This document shows, piece after piece, positions 1 through 11,650 of a stretch of 64,000 bases of DNA (positions are counted from its first letter, which is position 1; every line of letters begins with the position of its first letter). A program made the translations under genes and the position numbers. The notes under the pieces were generated by a model that saw only the letters and a program-made list of their open reading frames with translations, searched no databases and was not told the origin of the DNA. The stretch is from NCBI GenBank assembly GCA_021464245.1, contig JADCRB010000016.1, positions 2,787,138 through 2,851,137 of the forward strand, in the 5' to 3' direction. Source of the DNA: Carallia brachiata (taxonomy: Eukaryota; Streptophyta; Magnoliopsida; Malpighiales; Rhizophoraceae).

Positions 1-1031
1 ACATGTCAAATGGACATGGAACATGTATTTTTTTCTTTTATTGGATTTACCGGTTGTCTAACTTGAGAATCTCCTATGGGTTAAATTGGTTTTTTTGTTC
101 TTATTGGCGTAAAGTAAAATGTGAAGCTGAGGCACTAGGAATATGTCTATCTTACCTGATCTTATATAGCTAGTAACAGGTCAATCTTGGCTGCTTTTGC
201 TGTTACCAACTCTCCTAATAAAGCATATCAAGCATTAATAAATTTTTCTAACCCTCATCTAGGTAATGAAGCTCTTATTTGTCGTCATAGAAAACTCTTA
301 GCAATGTCTTAATATTTTTGGTTCTTTTTTTGTTTTTATGAAATGGTGAAAGAAAAAAAATGATATTCACCTTTGATGCAACAAAAATGGCTCGTTTTGG
401 TTTCCTTCCACGATATACAAGGAATGAAAGTCTAATCATATGGTTTGAACTTCCTAATTGCTTAATATTCCACAATGGTACACTTTTATTGCCTTACCCT
501 TTCCATGTCTATATGTTCGGGGGAAGGGGGAAGAAAAAAGAAAAAACATAGAACCCCATTCATTTGGTTGATCTCATGCTTAAGTTTCCTATCTTTTGAG
601 TCACATAATTTTTATGACTTCTATGTACATTTGACATAAGATAAATGAGGATTGTACACCTAAAGTCAACTAGCACTCGGACATTGTTATATTTTCAAGG
701 AAAACAATTTGTTGTCTTAGTTTAACACTCAATCTCATTTTTTGGCATTGTCTAGGAAGTTGATGGTTGCCTTATAAACTTGCCTGGTAAACTAGATTGC
801 TATGGTTGCTCTAGTAGACTCATTGTGCCAACTATCTTGTTGATTGTCTTCGGACAAGCAATCATGCATGTAACAAATAAACTAAACTTAGTATTGAGTT
901 GAAGTTTGACTGAACTTGAATAGAACTTATCAACAACTACAGGTGCCATGACAAGTTAATTTTGTGTTTTCATATACTGGTTTTGTCTTTAATTGGTGGA
1001 ACTTATGCTTGCTTAATTTTTCTTGCTATAG
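1..1031. other. No recognisable gene; probable intron ending at 1031
   Basis: AT-rich sequence without a convincing reading frame; the short frames near 275-551 resemble nothing known to me. The last bases (about 1010-1031) are pyrimidine-rich and end in AG directly before the acidic exon, so at least the right end is probably an intron of the gene ending at 1103. Earlier exons, if inside the window, could not be identified by eye. Confidence 0.4.
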
Positions 1032-1103
1032 GATGATGATGGTGATGATGATAATAGTGATGAAAGAGATGATGATGCTAGTGAAGATGATGTGAAAGAT
1101 TAG
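1032..1103 (+). CDS. Terminal exon encoding a strongly acidic protein tail (gene unidentified)
   Basis: Seen: a T-rich tract ending in AG at 1030-1031, then 23 codons dominated by Asp/Glu (DDDGDDDNSDERDDD, then ASEDDVKD) and a TAG stop at 1101-1103. Acidic C-terminal tails are common in histone- or nucleic-acid-binding chaperone-like proteins, but the tail alone does not identify the family. The following roughly 200 bp (to about 1300) is AT-rich and could be a 3' UTR. The upstream exons needed to name the product were not found. Because a CACTA end lies 1.3 kb downstream, the exon might instead be captured cargo. Reading frame and splice acceptor are inferred by eye; no start codon is claimed. 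Confidence 0.45.
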   Translation, partial: DDDGDDDNSDERDDDASEDDVKD

Positions 1104-1339
1104 CAACGATTTTCTGGACTAAGCCTTTGAGTTGATTGTAATTCTCTTATGTACACCATCTAAGCTTTTATGAGTTATTATTGATGTACTAATTATGGGT
1201 TGTTAATAAGTTTTACTATGGAAGTTTGAATTTATATATTCTTGAATTGCAAAAGTTAAACATTCTATTTGATATTTTATATTTGTTTTGATGATCAAAA
1301 AATTGTTGTAGCATGTAATATTTAAAAAATCATATGCCA

Positions 1340-2439
1340 ATTGTAACCCGCTTTGTATTTTCTAAGAAATACCAATGTCTTTCGTCAAATAACAGCTGCC
1401 TTTTTATCTTCCAACTGCTGCCTTTTTGTAATCGAACTGCTGCGTTTTGTATGAAAACTACTGCCTTTGTCCCTGAAAACCGTTGCCTTTTATTTAAAAA
1501 CCGCTACGTTTTCTTCCGAAAACTGCTGCTTAATAGTCTGTTTGGATTGTAAGAATTTGATAGGGAAGAAAGTGATGAGAAAGAAAGTGATTTGATAAGA
1601 AAGTTGTGAAAAAGAAAAGTGAATGAATCCGTTGTTTGGATAGATTATGATTATGTAGGAAAGAAAATGATTAGAAAGTGAATTGATATGTTTGAATTGT
1701 ATGAAAAAGTGATGAAAAAGTAATAATATGTAAAATTACCATATTAGCCCTATTGACTTGAATAATTATTTTTTAACTTTTTGTGCCACTTGTTGCACTG
1801 TAGTTGGTAAATTTATCTTGTAAATGCATGTTGGCCACCTCGTCCATGCTGGTTTGGTTTTTTTTTTCCTCTAGTCACGTCATCACGTCTTCTTCTTTTC
1901 TTTGTAAAAATTTTTTTGGCCGTTCTCTAACGTGGGGAGACAGCATTTGTTGTTTGAAATGCTAATTATATGTTGTATTAGTACTGAATAGGTATATAAA
2001 AATTTCTAACATACGTTAAAAAAATTACAAAATTTATTTCAACTCATAAAAAAATTTAGCTGATCTTTTGTTAAAAAAAAAAATCACACTTTACTGATCT
2101 TTTTTTTTTTCTACTTTCTTCACTTGATGTGACAGCTTGACAGATAATGCTGTACAGTTTTTCCTCTCATCTTCCCAAACGTGGGAAAGAATGTTTTTTC
2201 TTTTCTTTTCCTATTCTAAAACAAACAGAGCATAAAAGTCAGCAAAACCACTGCCATTGATGCTTAGAACTGCTACTTAAAGTCTTTATGCATCAGTTTT
2301 CATTTTCGTTGCAATAACTTGAAAAATCACTGCCTATTAGCTGTTGCAGACCCTATCAAATGCACCAGACGCAAAACCGCTGCCTTAGATATTAGGCAGC
2401 GGTTATGAACAGCTGCCTAGAGTCATTTTTGGCGTAGTG
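1340..2439. mobile_element. Right end of a CACTA (En/Spm-type) DNA transposon with subterminal repeats
   Basis: The right boundary reads as the reverse complement of a CACTA terminus: it starts CACTACGCCAAAAATGAC when read inward from 2439. Inside are many short subterminal repeats of the type GGCAGCGGTT / AACCGCTGCC in both orientations (about 1390-1530 and 2250-2420). This is the usual plant CACTA architecture, where the transposase binds such repeats. The block is split by the MITE at 1534-2232. No transposase frame and no matching left CACTA terminus were seen, so the element is truncated or extends left of the window, perhaps with the acidic exon inside it. Confidence 0.7.
1534..2232. 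mobile_element. Tourist-like (PIF/Harbinger-type) MITE nested in the CACTA end
   Basis: About 700 bp bounded by imperfect terminal inverted repeats (TAGTCTGTTTGGAT on the left, TGCTCTGTTTGTTT reading in from the right) and flanked by the trinucleotide TAA at 1531-1533 and 2233-2235. A TAA/TTA target duplication is the hallmark of PIF/Harbinger elements. The CACTA subterminal repeats stop at the left edge and resume at the right edge, confirming an insertion. No coding potential is seen. Confidence 0.65.
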
Positions 2440-4559
2440 AGAAAGAGAAAAGAAAATGAAAGGAAAAATATTTTTTATTTATTTTCTATCAATCTAAACA
2501 ATTATTTTTTATTTTTTCTCTTACAAATTACTATTTATTTTTTTTCTCACAACTTTTTAATTATTATTTTTTATCAATCATAATATTATCATATTGTACT
2601 ATTTTTTATTTATTTTTTTATTTATTTTCTTCATATTCAAACATAGTGTCAAGGTCGACTAACATTGACTTTAAGAAAGTTGCAACGTGGAGCCTATTTA
2701 GGTGCTATAGCAGGCATAAGTCCCATGCATGAAAAGATAGAAGGTTACTATATGCACCATATGGTGAAATTGTCCGGTCTCATTCTTTTTGTTTGGTCCG
2801 AATTTTTGGCATGTTTAAGGGCCCAACTACAGGTACCGACAAAAGCTGAATACTTGTACCGAAAGCTTAAAAAAAATAATTTCCTTTTTTTTATAAAAAA
2901 AAGTAAAATTTAGATTAAAATGGGTGTTATCTTAAAACATAAAATTTAAATATTATATGAAATTCTTTACAAAAAAAATTTTTTCCTTTGAAATTTTTTT
3001 TAGTTAAAGTGGTACAAAAATATTATTATTTTATTAAATATGTGTACTATCAGTACACAAATATGCGTACACTTATCTTTTTCGTTTGTATATTTAGCAT
3101 AATTGCATATAGCATAAAAGACAAAAATAGGTTAGCAGGCTATGTTAACCTAATGAGAAAAGTTAGGTGTACAGAGATTTATGTATTGAAAGTATGCATA
3201 TTTAATAAAATAATAATATTAAGCTGGTGATATGCAAATAGTTAAAATAAATGCGCAAGACGAATGATTAAAATGTGTTGATAGTTATTAGAAAAGTTCT
3301 TACTTTCTTGAACATTATTAAGAAGTCTGTATGCATATTCTTATTTAACTATGTGCACAAGTTAATTTTTTTCAACAAAAAAAAAAAAGGAAAAGAAAAG
3401 GGAGTGGGTTCCGGGCGAGACTTACGTTTGCTATATCCACTCGCCTTCCTCTCTTGTCCATTTTCTGTGGCATTCTACTTGGACCCTTTATATATTTATG
3501 TTGAATTTTACAAGTGAATGTCGAAAAGTACAAAAGAGCCCTACTTTAGGAGAGTAACTAGTTTATATAACTAGTTTATCCATGGACACAAACAAAGTCC
3601 ATACTTAGCAGAAATTACATGTCAAGCATAACTTCTTCAATCATGAGGTATGATAATTATGTGTTCAATATTTTGCAAATTTTGGTGCATAAATCTTTGT
3701 TGAATGTTGAGTGCATAATGATGTTATTTGATTGCTATGTTCTGGCAATTTTTTTGGGCTAGTTTTGAATTTTTTTTAATTCTCCTATACAAATTTTTTG
3801 TTAATGGACATAAATTTAGAGTTTTAAATTAATTTGGGATTGGTTTAAAAAATTAGAAATGTTGGGTTTTGAATGGTTTTGTTAAAAAAAAAAAAGTGTT
3901 AGTTAATGCAGTTGAAAAGAAGAAGAAGAAAAGGTTTGGAAAAAAAAAAAAAAGAGATCAAGTCCGACCAAGGTCTGGACATGGTTCGGTTGTGGTCTGG
4001 TCTTGGTTCGGTTGAATACTATTCAGCAATTATAAAAAAAAAAAAAGAAGAAGAGGAGGGTTGATCGGTTGATGCAGTCAGTTGACCGGTTAAACCAGTC
4101 AGCCGATTTGACCCAGCCAACTTTTAGTCAAACTTCATTTAAAAAAAAAAACTTCCTAACACACTCTCTCCTCTTTCTTCCTACTTTTTCTTTCTCTTTT
4201 CTCTTTCCACTTATTTTATTCTTTTTTTTGTCTTTTTCCACATACTCTTTTTCTTCTCTCCACCTTTATTTATTTATTTCATTCTCTTTCCTCTTGTTTA
4301 ATATTATTTCTCTTCTATTTTTTTACTTATTTATTCATTTATCTCTCTCTCTCCTTTTCTTTTCTCTTTCTTTTTAGTTTATTTTATTTTATCTTTCTTT
4401 CTTTAATTATTTCTTTTCCTTTTTCTTTCCTCACAACCCCAACAACTCTTTCTCTACAAACTCCACTACCCAAATATTTTCTTTAAATTCTCCACTTACC
4501 CAATTTTCTTTAACTCCCTAAATACCCAATTTTTTTTTTTTTTTTACTTTGCACAACAC
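2440..4559. other. Intergenic, AT-rich; CT-rich low-complexity tract
   Basis: No supported gene. 2440-2650 is very AT-rich. A region rich in GGTCTGG/GGTTCGG-like words lies at 3960-4130. A long pyrimidine-rich (CTTT/TTCTC) tract at 4140-4450 creates an open frame on the plus strand that is compositional only. Confidence 0.6.
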
Positions 4560-6037
4560 TCTTAATTATTTTCCATTGAGCTATGGGTTAGAATGTTGTT
4601 CAATTATGGTTTTTATTGTCTAACTGGGTGTTGAATTTGTTGGGTTTGTTCTAATTTTCCTAAGACGATAGTTTGAGTTAAGTGTGGGGGTGTTCCTTTT
4701 GTTCTAAGAATATTAATTTTGGACCGTACTTTATTTTCTCTTTTGGGATGCGTAGGATTAGTTAGGAATAGAATTTCTCGTGTAGATGTGTGTTGTTTTC
4801 TTCTTGTTCTCTATGCGCTTATTATTTCCTTTCTCTCATGATTTTTGCAGATGTTGCGGTGACTATACGATTGACGTGTGAGCGAAGAAAGTGGATCGTG
4901 GCCTTCATTGACTCTCTAATACTCTGGAAGTTTCGCTTTCTTTTCTCTTAATTTATTATGTTTTCGCAACATTGAGGACAATGTTGGCTAGGTGTGGGGG
5001 AGAGGTTATATTTTAAAATTTTGCCCAACTTTTTACCAAAATTTTTGCGTTTGTCTCATAATTTTGGTGTGTGCTTGCATAATTCTACATGAGCTTCACT
5101 TGAATTTTGTTTGAGTTCAATTTTTGAATGTCGATGATAGTACTAATGCATGCAAGGTTGGTCTTTGAGTATTTTTTGACATTAACTAGTCAAAGATCGT
5201 TAGTAGTGAACTTGTTCTTCACTTGAAGAATTTTTGTTTCTAATTTAATTTTAAAGTTGTGCGATAATCTTTTAAAGAGAGATGCTAGTTTTTAGAGATT
5301 TTCATGTAGTTTTTAATTATGTACACTCATTTAAAGTACTTGAACAAATGTTATCTTCTCTTCTTCTAAATTTTTTTGGGGATATGATTTAAGAATTGAA
5401 AAGAAAAAGAAAAGAAAGAAAACGAGGCTTGCAAGTTGTTAATTAAGTTATTTACTCCGCTATTTTGAGTTACTGAGTAACTGGGGGTCGGCATTACGAT
5501 CGTTTGGTCTTCACGTCAAAAGGTAGCTCAAATTATGAGTATGCAAAGCACTCTAAATATCTGCTTATGAAGTAATAATCAGGTACCGACACCACAAGTG
5601 ATGGTATTCGTGTCAAAAAGTATGTCAGTATTTAGAGAAGAGTATCAAAGCCTCTGGTACATAAAAAAATAGTTAAAATAATTAATTCCGATTGATCCCT
5701 AGTGTGGTTTTGTATATTTAAGAGAAGATAATTTTTGTCCTTGGACTTTGGACGAGTGTGTGTAATTCCTTTCTACATGACGGTAGCTAAGTGTTATTAT
5801 TGATTAATAAAGGCTTCTTACACACAATTAATCAAATTGAAAACTTATTTTGTGGGGAATGAGGACACTATTGATTACATTTGATTAGTGAAGTGTTGAG
5901 TGATACTTTTAGATTGATCTTGTACTTTGTTAATGAGTCACTATTTCTAGAATTCGATTTGAATGAAATTTTGGTAAAGGTCATGTGATATTTTTGAATT
6001 GCTTGAGGACAAGCAACAGTTCAAGTGTGGGGGAATT
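4560..6037 (+). mobile_element. 3' internal region of a Tat/Athila-type Ty3/gypsy element
   Basis: A non-coding stretch ending in the polypurine tract AAGTGTGGGGGAA immediately before an LTR start at 6038. Two further AGTGTGGGGG/GGTGTGGGGGAG words lie near 4683 and 4990, within phrases (about GAGGACAA..) typical of the 3' internal region of plant Tat/Athila elements. No pol domain remains to the left, so the element is truncated at its 5' side. Orientation plus is set by PPT then LTR. Confidence 0.6.
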
Positions 6038-7384
6038 TGATAGGTTTAATATTTGCATAGATATTACGTGTAATTCAGTATTTAATTTGATATTTATTTA
6101 TGCAAATACTATATTTGTCAGTGAATTTTACTTCTATTTGTTATTTTATATTTTGAAGGTCAAATGGATGCAAATAGAAGTAATTGGAGCGGATTTGATA
6201 CTATTCTGGCAGATTTTTCAGTTTTGCGCAATGTTTGGTATATCGGCCATAACTTCCTCTACACACGTCGGAATTAGATGATTCTTAAGCCAAATCGAAA
6301 CTAAGCGATAAAGCTACAACTTGGCTGTTTTGACCAAATTCGGATTCTGTCTGGAAGGGGTCAAAATGTGGATCCGAAGATACAGGGTCAAAACTGTCCA
6401 AAAAATTTACAAATCCTTTTCCGACTTGAATTTGCACTCTTTAGGGTTTAGAATTTTATTATTTGAGGGGACTATAAATATTGAAGTTACAGCAGAGTTA
6501 AAAGATTTTTGGAGGCTATTTTGAGAGACACAAGACAAAGAGAAACGTAAAGAGCGAAGAGGAGAAGAGTATAAGAAAAAAACGCGAAGACGTCGGATAC
6601 GAGTTTTTCAATTCCTTTTCTTTTCTGTTTTTTCTTTTGAACTCAATGATGTTACATATTAGTTTTTCTTTAATTTTTGGCATGAATGGCTAAAACCCTA
6701 AACTAGGGCGAAAGGGATGTAGCCTAGTTTAAGGTTGGGTTATTTGATTTTTGTAGATACTTAGTAGTTCTTTTGATTTTATTGTTGTTGTATGTTAAGA
6801 ACTAGATTTGATTTATCTATTTTGTTCTTAAATATGCTTTTGTTCCTGGCCATCATGAAAGTAGTCATAGGATTTGTGTTGAGATCGACATATGAGACAA
6901 TCGTGCACTAAATAGATAAACATATGAACTTTGAGTCAGACATGAGATTTATATGATGTCATTAAAAATTCTCTGTTCTTAATAGGTTAAATCTATTTTG
7001 TGTGAGTTCGAGAGAAGATCATAAATAAATTGAATACAGTTAGAGTTGCTTGACAAAGAACACTAACTAAAGAAGAAGAATTGACATTCAAATCATTAAT
7101 CCACAAAATTCATGTAATTCAGCCCCCTCTAGGTGAAAACCCATAGTCTCAGTACTCTCTATCTTGTGTTCAATTTTAATTAAATTGCCTCTGATTTTCC
7201 ATTACTTAAATTGCTTAATTTTTATTTCAATAATTCTGCTTCTCATTAATTTTCTCAAACATAAAACCTTCAGTTTAAATAACATAAATCATAATTAATT
7301 CTTTGTTCTCTTGGGTTCGACGCTTGGAGTATTCATCAGGATTTTATTACTATGATCGGCCTGTACGCTTGCAGGATTTTATCG
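6038..7384 (+). repeat. LTR of a Tat/Athila-type Ty3/gypsy retrotransposon
   Basis: Begins TGATAGGTTTAATA right after the polypurine tract. It contains a TATA box (CTATAAAT, 6472-6479) and a transcribed part with the ATGAATGGCTAAAACCCTAAA-type passage near 6680 that is common in these LTRs. It ends with the GTTCGACGCTTGG ... GTACGCTTGCAGG passage (7315-7375). The exact 3' end is uncertain because the sequence abuts copia integrase within a few bases of 7384 and no terminal CA or target duplication could be fixed. Confidence 0.65.
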
Positions 7385-7393
7385 ATTAGTAGG

Positions 7394-7933
7394 CTACCTG
7401 TTTATTAAAAACACAACAGTTCTAAAATAGTCAACCCAATGTTGTTTTGGAATTTGGGTGTGTAGCATCATAGTAAGGCCCAATTCTTGAATATTTCGGT
7501 GTTTTCTCTCTGCAAAACCATTTTGTGCTAAAGTATATGGACATGAAGTTTGATGTATAATCCCGTGATCATTCCAATAAAAAAGAAACCGCTTATCACA
7601 AAAATCCATACCACCATCACTTTGAAAAATTTTTATCTTCCCATCAAACTGGCACTGTATCATTTTATAAAAACTGATAAATGAAAGAAAAGGTTTAGAC
7701 TTATTTTTCAACGGATAAAAACAAGTAAATCTCATGCAATCATCAACAAAAATAATGCATCGAAAATTATCAGTAGAGCATACAAGAGCAGGTCCCCATA
7801 AATCCGAATGTATTTTCTCAAAAGGAGTCTCACATCTTTTTGAATGTGAAATAAAAGGGAGTCGACATGACTTCCCAACTTGACAGCTTTCACAAATATT
7901 TTGAGACTTAGTAAAACTACTAAACTTAATCAA
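7394..7933 (-). pseudogene. Copia integrase core (fragment)
   Basis: About 180 codons with the GAG-pre-integrase zinc-binding end (CESCQVGK) followed by the rve core. HSDLWGP carries the first catalytic Asp, FQSDGG the second, and NGFAERKHR the Glu. These residues define the DDE-type strand-transfer enzyme that inserts cDNA into chromosomes. The frame stops at the position of a normally conserved LINRLPT motif, where a TAG follows LINR. The frame is offset by one register from the upstream protease frame, implying a small indel. Non-functional remnant. Confidence 0.85.
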
Positions 7934-8511
7934 ATTATTTTTCTGAAGATAGTCAGAACCTGTTGATGAGGTTGTCCCAGTCGCCTATGCCATACGTCTT
8001 CAGTAGTCCTCCAAAATTTGGAAGAAAATAGTGTCAGTTCACGATCTTCACCTATGGCATAAACTCCATTTCTTTTAACTCCTACTGTTATTATTTGACT
8101 CGTTCTCCTGTCCTTAATCACGTAACCAACATCATCAAAAGAAATTACGTATGAAAAATTAGAGGTCAATTGACTAATAGAAAACAAATCCCTCTTAATG
8201 TCAGGAACCGAAAGAACATCTCGAAGAATTAAAGACTGTGGCTTAGATTTTTTTTCTGCATCTCCAATATGTGTAATTTTAATAGAATCACCATTGCCTA
8301 CCATGATACCATCATCTATAGTATAACATTTCAAATTGAATAGTTTACCTCGATCACTGGTTATGCGCGATGTCACCTGAGAATCTGGTAACCATTTAGA
8401 TGTTTGTGCATCAGAGATTGCAAGAGCTGCAAGTGCATGAGACGTGCACTGTTCCTCATAAGCATGCTTATACCTTTGAAAACATTTAATAGTTGTATGC
8501 GCATTTACCAC
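7930..8511 (-). pseudogene. Copia protease and GAG-pre-integrase region (fragment)
   Basis: Contains the degenerate retropepsin site PDSQ (usually DSGA) followed by VTSRITSD and MVGNGDSIKITHIGD, the standard copia protease neighbourhood. It then runs to the gag_pre-integrase motif VWHRRLGQPH. The retropepsin would cleave the Gag-Pol precursor; substitution of the Gly after DS and the lost reading frame make it inactive. A zinc-knuckle remnant (CQICG side, H and C residues) lies at its N-terminal edge. Confidence 0.8.
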
Positions 8512-9408
8512 AGATTTGACAAACCTTGTCGCTATTTAGCCGAAATGGTTGTTGCACATCAATACCTCCTCCACGGGGAATAAATTGATTTCCCCCACGA
8601 TTACCTCCTTCTCAATTGGCTTCCTCACCACCCTTAACCTGATTGTTTCCAGCAAATTGATTGCCTCCATATGAGCCCTCATATGAAAAACCTCTTCCTC
8701 TCAAGTTGAAGTACCCACAACCTCTTGGGCTACATCAACGCCCACGTTGTTGCTGGCCAAAAAATGCGACCTGTGGAGGATGCTCCGTAATTGTGGCTTT
8801 AAGTCATTCTTCATAGCTTTGTAGGAGTGGGACTAACTGATTAATTGTTGGTACTGGAGGTTTTAACACAGTTGTTACAAAAGCTTCGTTGCCTAAGCCC
8901 AAACCCCAGAGCAATGCAATCACCTTGTTTTGATCTGGAACAGGCTTTCCAATAGTAGCAAGATTATCACATAAATATTTAAATTTGCGTAAATAAGCCT
9001 CAAGTGCATCGGTTCCTTTTGAAACTTGAGTAAGATCAAAATTTAAATTCAATTCTCTTTGAAGAGAATTTTGGGCAAAAGTACTATCAATAGTTTTCCA
9101 AATCTCTTCAGAAGTTTCAAAACCAACAATTAGACCCAACATTTCTTCTCTCAAAGTACTGGTGATCCATCCTCTAAGTAGCCGATCTGTCCTCTTCCAT
9201 TCAGTGAAATCGAGATTTGTGACTGTCTTTGGGGTAGTTTATGAGCTGCTTGCGGGACTGTTGACAAATCTTGATTTTCCACCAAGGCCATTACCTGTGT
9301 TTTCCATAGAAGATAGTTTCATGAATTTAATCAAATAGAAACAAAGTTTGCAACATTCAGTGTTGTAGGGTAAGGATATTTGGGGGTGGATTGAGTTATA
9401 GTAGCCAT
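8512..9408 (-). pseudogene. Copia gag (UBN2-type), broken
   Basis: A start codon at 9406-9408 opens MATITQS..., 9 bp downstream of the primer binding site. The best preserved stretch, 9154-8804, has the UBN2/retrotran_gag pattern (EEIWKTIDSTF, LEAYLRKFKYLCDNLA). A Gly/Arg-rich segment (8560-8790) and a zinc knuckle follow. Stops interrupt it before 9154, after 8804 and around 8600-8700. Gag would form the virus-like particle; this copy cannot. Confidence 0.75.
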
Positions 9409-9416
9409 TGCCTATA

Positions 9417-9428
9417 GCTCTGATACCA
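9417..9428 (-). other. Primer binding site, initiator-Met tRNA type
   Basis: The minus strand reads TGGTATCAGAGC, the standard plant retrotransposon primer site for tRNA-iMet, directly inside the 5' LTR. Confidence 0.85.
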
Positions 9429-9823
9429 TAAAGACTTTTAGAAACCAAAGGGCAAGAAACAATTGTATTGTTGTATTGTTGAGAGTCTAGCCTTAAGACT
9501 TTTTATATACACGGTACAATCGTAAGACTAAAGAAATAACCATATAGAATTATATACAAATAACGAAATAAAATAACAAATTATAATTCTCTGCGATCTG
9601 CTCGTAATCTACCGGCTGGCATTGAAAAGGCAGACAGGCCGGGCGGATGACTTTCCAGACAAGGTGGCTGATTATTCTGAGATGAAATATCTGCGGCGCA
9701 ATTTTGTTCTTCATCAAGATTTTCTCCATCAAATAGTAGGCACTTTATTTATTATCATGTTCTCTAGAACCCCTATCCCACATGAAAGGTAACAAAATGT
9801 GGATAGAAGATTAATTTCCAACA
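9429..9823 (-). repeat. 5' LTR of the truncated copia element
   Basis: On the minus strand it starts TGTTGGAAATTAAT (from 9823) and ends next to the primer site at about 9429, about 395 bp. It contains a TATA box (minus TATATAAAA, plus 9501-9509). No second copy is in the window, so neither age nor target duplication can be judged. Confidence 0.75.
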
Positions 9824-11089
9824 TCAGCTTTGTTGGTAATTAATAGTGCTGCTGTATCTTCTCGAAAACAAGATAGATCTTGCTTAACTATAACTGATAT
9901 ATAATAAGTATTTGATTCATATACCCAACCCTAATTAAACTTGGAACTAAGATTTTGTTGTTAATGTATATAATGACTCATTGATTGGATTGTGAACGAA
10001 ATTCCCCCTTTTGTATTCTCAAAACGAAAAATGAGTTCTTATAATTCAAGTCCCTTTTTTTATTTCATTTTTTCAAGAAAATAAAAAAGTTAAAAAAAAA
10101 AACACGCAAACTGACTTATAATCAAATAGATGATATAAAAAAAATACCACAAAATGAATGGAGCAGGTCAACATCTATTTCAATATATAGTTACATGATT
10201 ATAATATAACATAACTAATATGTTAGCGCTTCTTAAAAAATATTATAAACTCGCATAACACATGAGTCTAACATTAATATATGTTGAAAAGTTGAAGAAA
10301 ACTCAGCATATTTTCCTTTAGTCACCTCCTTGATTTTTATGTGTCTGCATCTTTTAATTAGCAACTTAAGGGAAATACAAGGGAAAAAAAGAAAAAAAAA
10401 GAAAACTACTTTCAAATTCTCTTTGTTGTTTCTTCAAAAGAGAAAAAAAAAATATATTCTAAAGTCACCTAAAGCTCTCCCAAATTTTCTTTTTGGGAAA
10501 GAAACTACTCTCAAATATCTCTTCTTGTTTTCTTAAAAAAAAAAAAATTACTTCTCCTAAATTCCCCTTTTATTTTCTTAAAAAGGAAAGAAAATTGCTC
10601 CTAGATTTTTTATTAATTTTATCTTTTTTTCATTATCTAATTCTTTTATTTTTCCATTTTTGTTTTCTTTAAAAAAAATGAAAAACAAATATTCATAATT
10701 TAACTTCCAAAAAATTTAAAGTAATCAGATATACAAACATCCTAAATCGTTGCAACGTGCGCGGGACCAAGTCTAGTTAATTATTATTGTAAATGTTTTG
10801 TATCAAATATATGAAAATTTCAATAAACTAATTGTCAATTATTGATTTTATTGGTTCAATTTCTGGTTTAATTAGTTGAACCTATTAGCCCTTAACTCTA
10901 TGATTTTTTTCTTTTGCGATCTATTATAATATCAGAGGTTTGGCTATAACAACATTTGGTTGAAAACACCACGTGATCAAGGCGAGGAGTTATTGGATAC
11001 TTGATAGACCAACAATAATAGTATATGCTTGCTAGTTATACTCATAAAATTTTTTTTGGTCAAAAAAAGGGTGACCAAATGGGCAACTC
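9824..11089. other. Intergenic; no gene seen
   Basis: AT-rich with alternating A- and T-runs (10380-10690: imperfectly repeated TTCTCTTTGTTTTCTT / AAAGAAA words). Short frames here have no recognisable domain. The only structured feature is the Helitron-like terminus near 10776. Confidence 0.6.
10741..10777 (+). mobile_element. Helitron-like 3' terminus
   Basis: A GC-richer palindromic stretch (CGTTGCAACG followed by GTGCGCGGGACC) stands out of AT-rich DNA and ends in CTAG followed by T at 10777, as Helitron 3' ends do (hairpin, then CTRR, insertion before T). The left TC end could not be located, so the element's length is unknown. Confidence 0.45.
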
Positions 11090-11650
11090 ACGTTTTAAAA
11101 TTAAATAAAATAGATTAGGTTCGAATGAAAAAATATTCAATTCAAGTAAATGCATAAATGAAACTTTAATTTATTCAAATTTAGACCAATTTACGTAAGT
11201 TTGGTGATTTAAGCAATATATTACATAGAATTTAAAATTAATAAAATTAGACCAAATTTAAGCAAATATGACGGTTTTGAGTAACTGCTTAATGAAGCTT
11301 AATGAGTATTTTATACTCAAATTTCAGAAATTAACTTAAATATGTCTGATTTCAATTAAAAAAAACATTTGATTTGAGTAGCTATTTAAATGAATCATAA
11401 GGTTTTTAAAATTTAAATTAATTTACGTAATTTATAAATTTCAACAACATATTACTCAAAATCCAAAAATTAAATAAAAAGGCCATACTTGAAAAAAAAT
11501 GATTTGATTAGCTGCTTAAATGAAATATAATTAATGTTATTCAAACTTAGAGTATTTATTTAATCTAGAACTTTAAGTAATTGAAAACTTCAAACTTAAA
11601 TAAAATGTGTTAAATTTGAATAAAAAATTTCTGATTTGAGTAACTAAATA
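11090..11650. repeat. Degenerate tandem repeats, period roughly 170 bp
   Basis: Three to four diverged copies share words such as GATTTGAGTAACTGCTTAA, TTTACGTAA, TTTAAGCAATATATTAC and AAATTAAATAAAATG in the same order. Heavily eroded; no coding potential. Confidence 0.4.

Larger units (their letters stand above)
7385..9823 (-). mobile_element. 5' half of a Ty1/copia retrotransposon (LTR-gag-PR-INT), truncated
   Basis: Read on the minus strand this is LTR, initiator-Met primer binding site, gag, protease and integrase in the copia order, stopping just after the integrase catalytic core. Reverse transcriptase, RNase H and the 3' LTR are absent. The break lies against the Tat/Athila LTR, so either that LTR or a deletion removed the rest. 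Several nonsense changes are present, so it is inactive. Confidence 0.85.

Noticed and set aside
2440..2660. Possible second MITE next to the CACTA end
   Set aside because: AT-rich with vague inverted words, but no clear termini or duplication.
4069..4377. 102-codon Phe/Ser/Leu-rich frame
   Set aside because: Follows a pyrimidine-rich low-complexity tract; no domain or signal.
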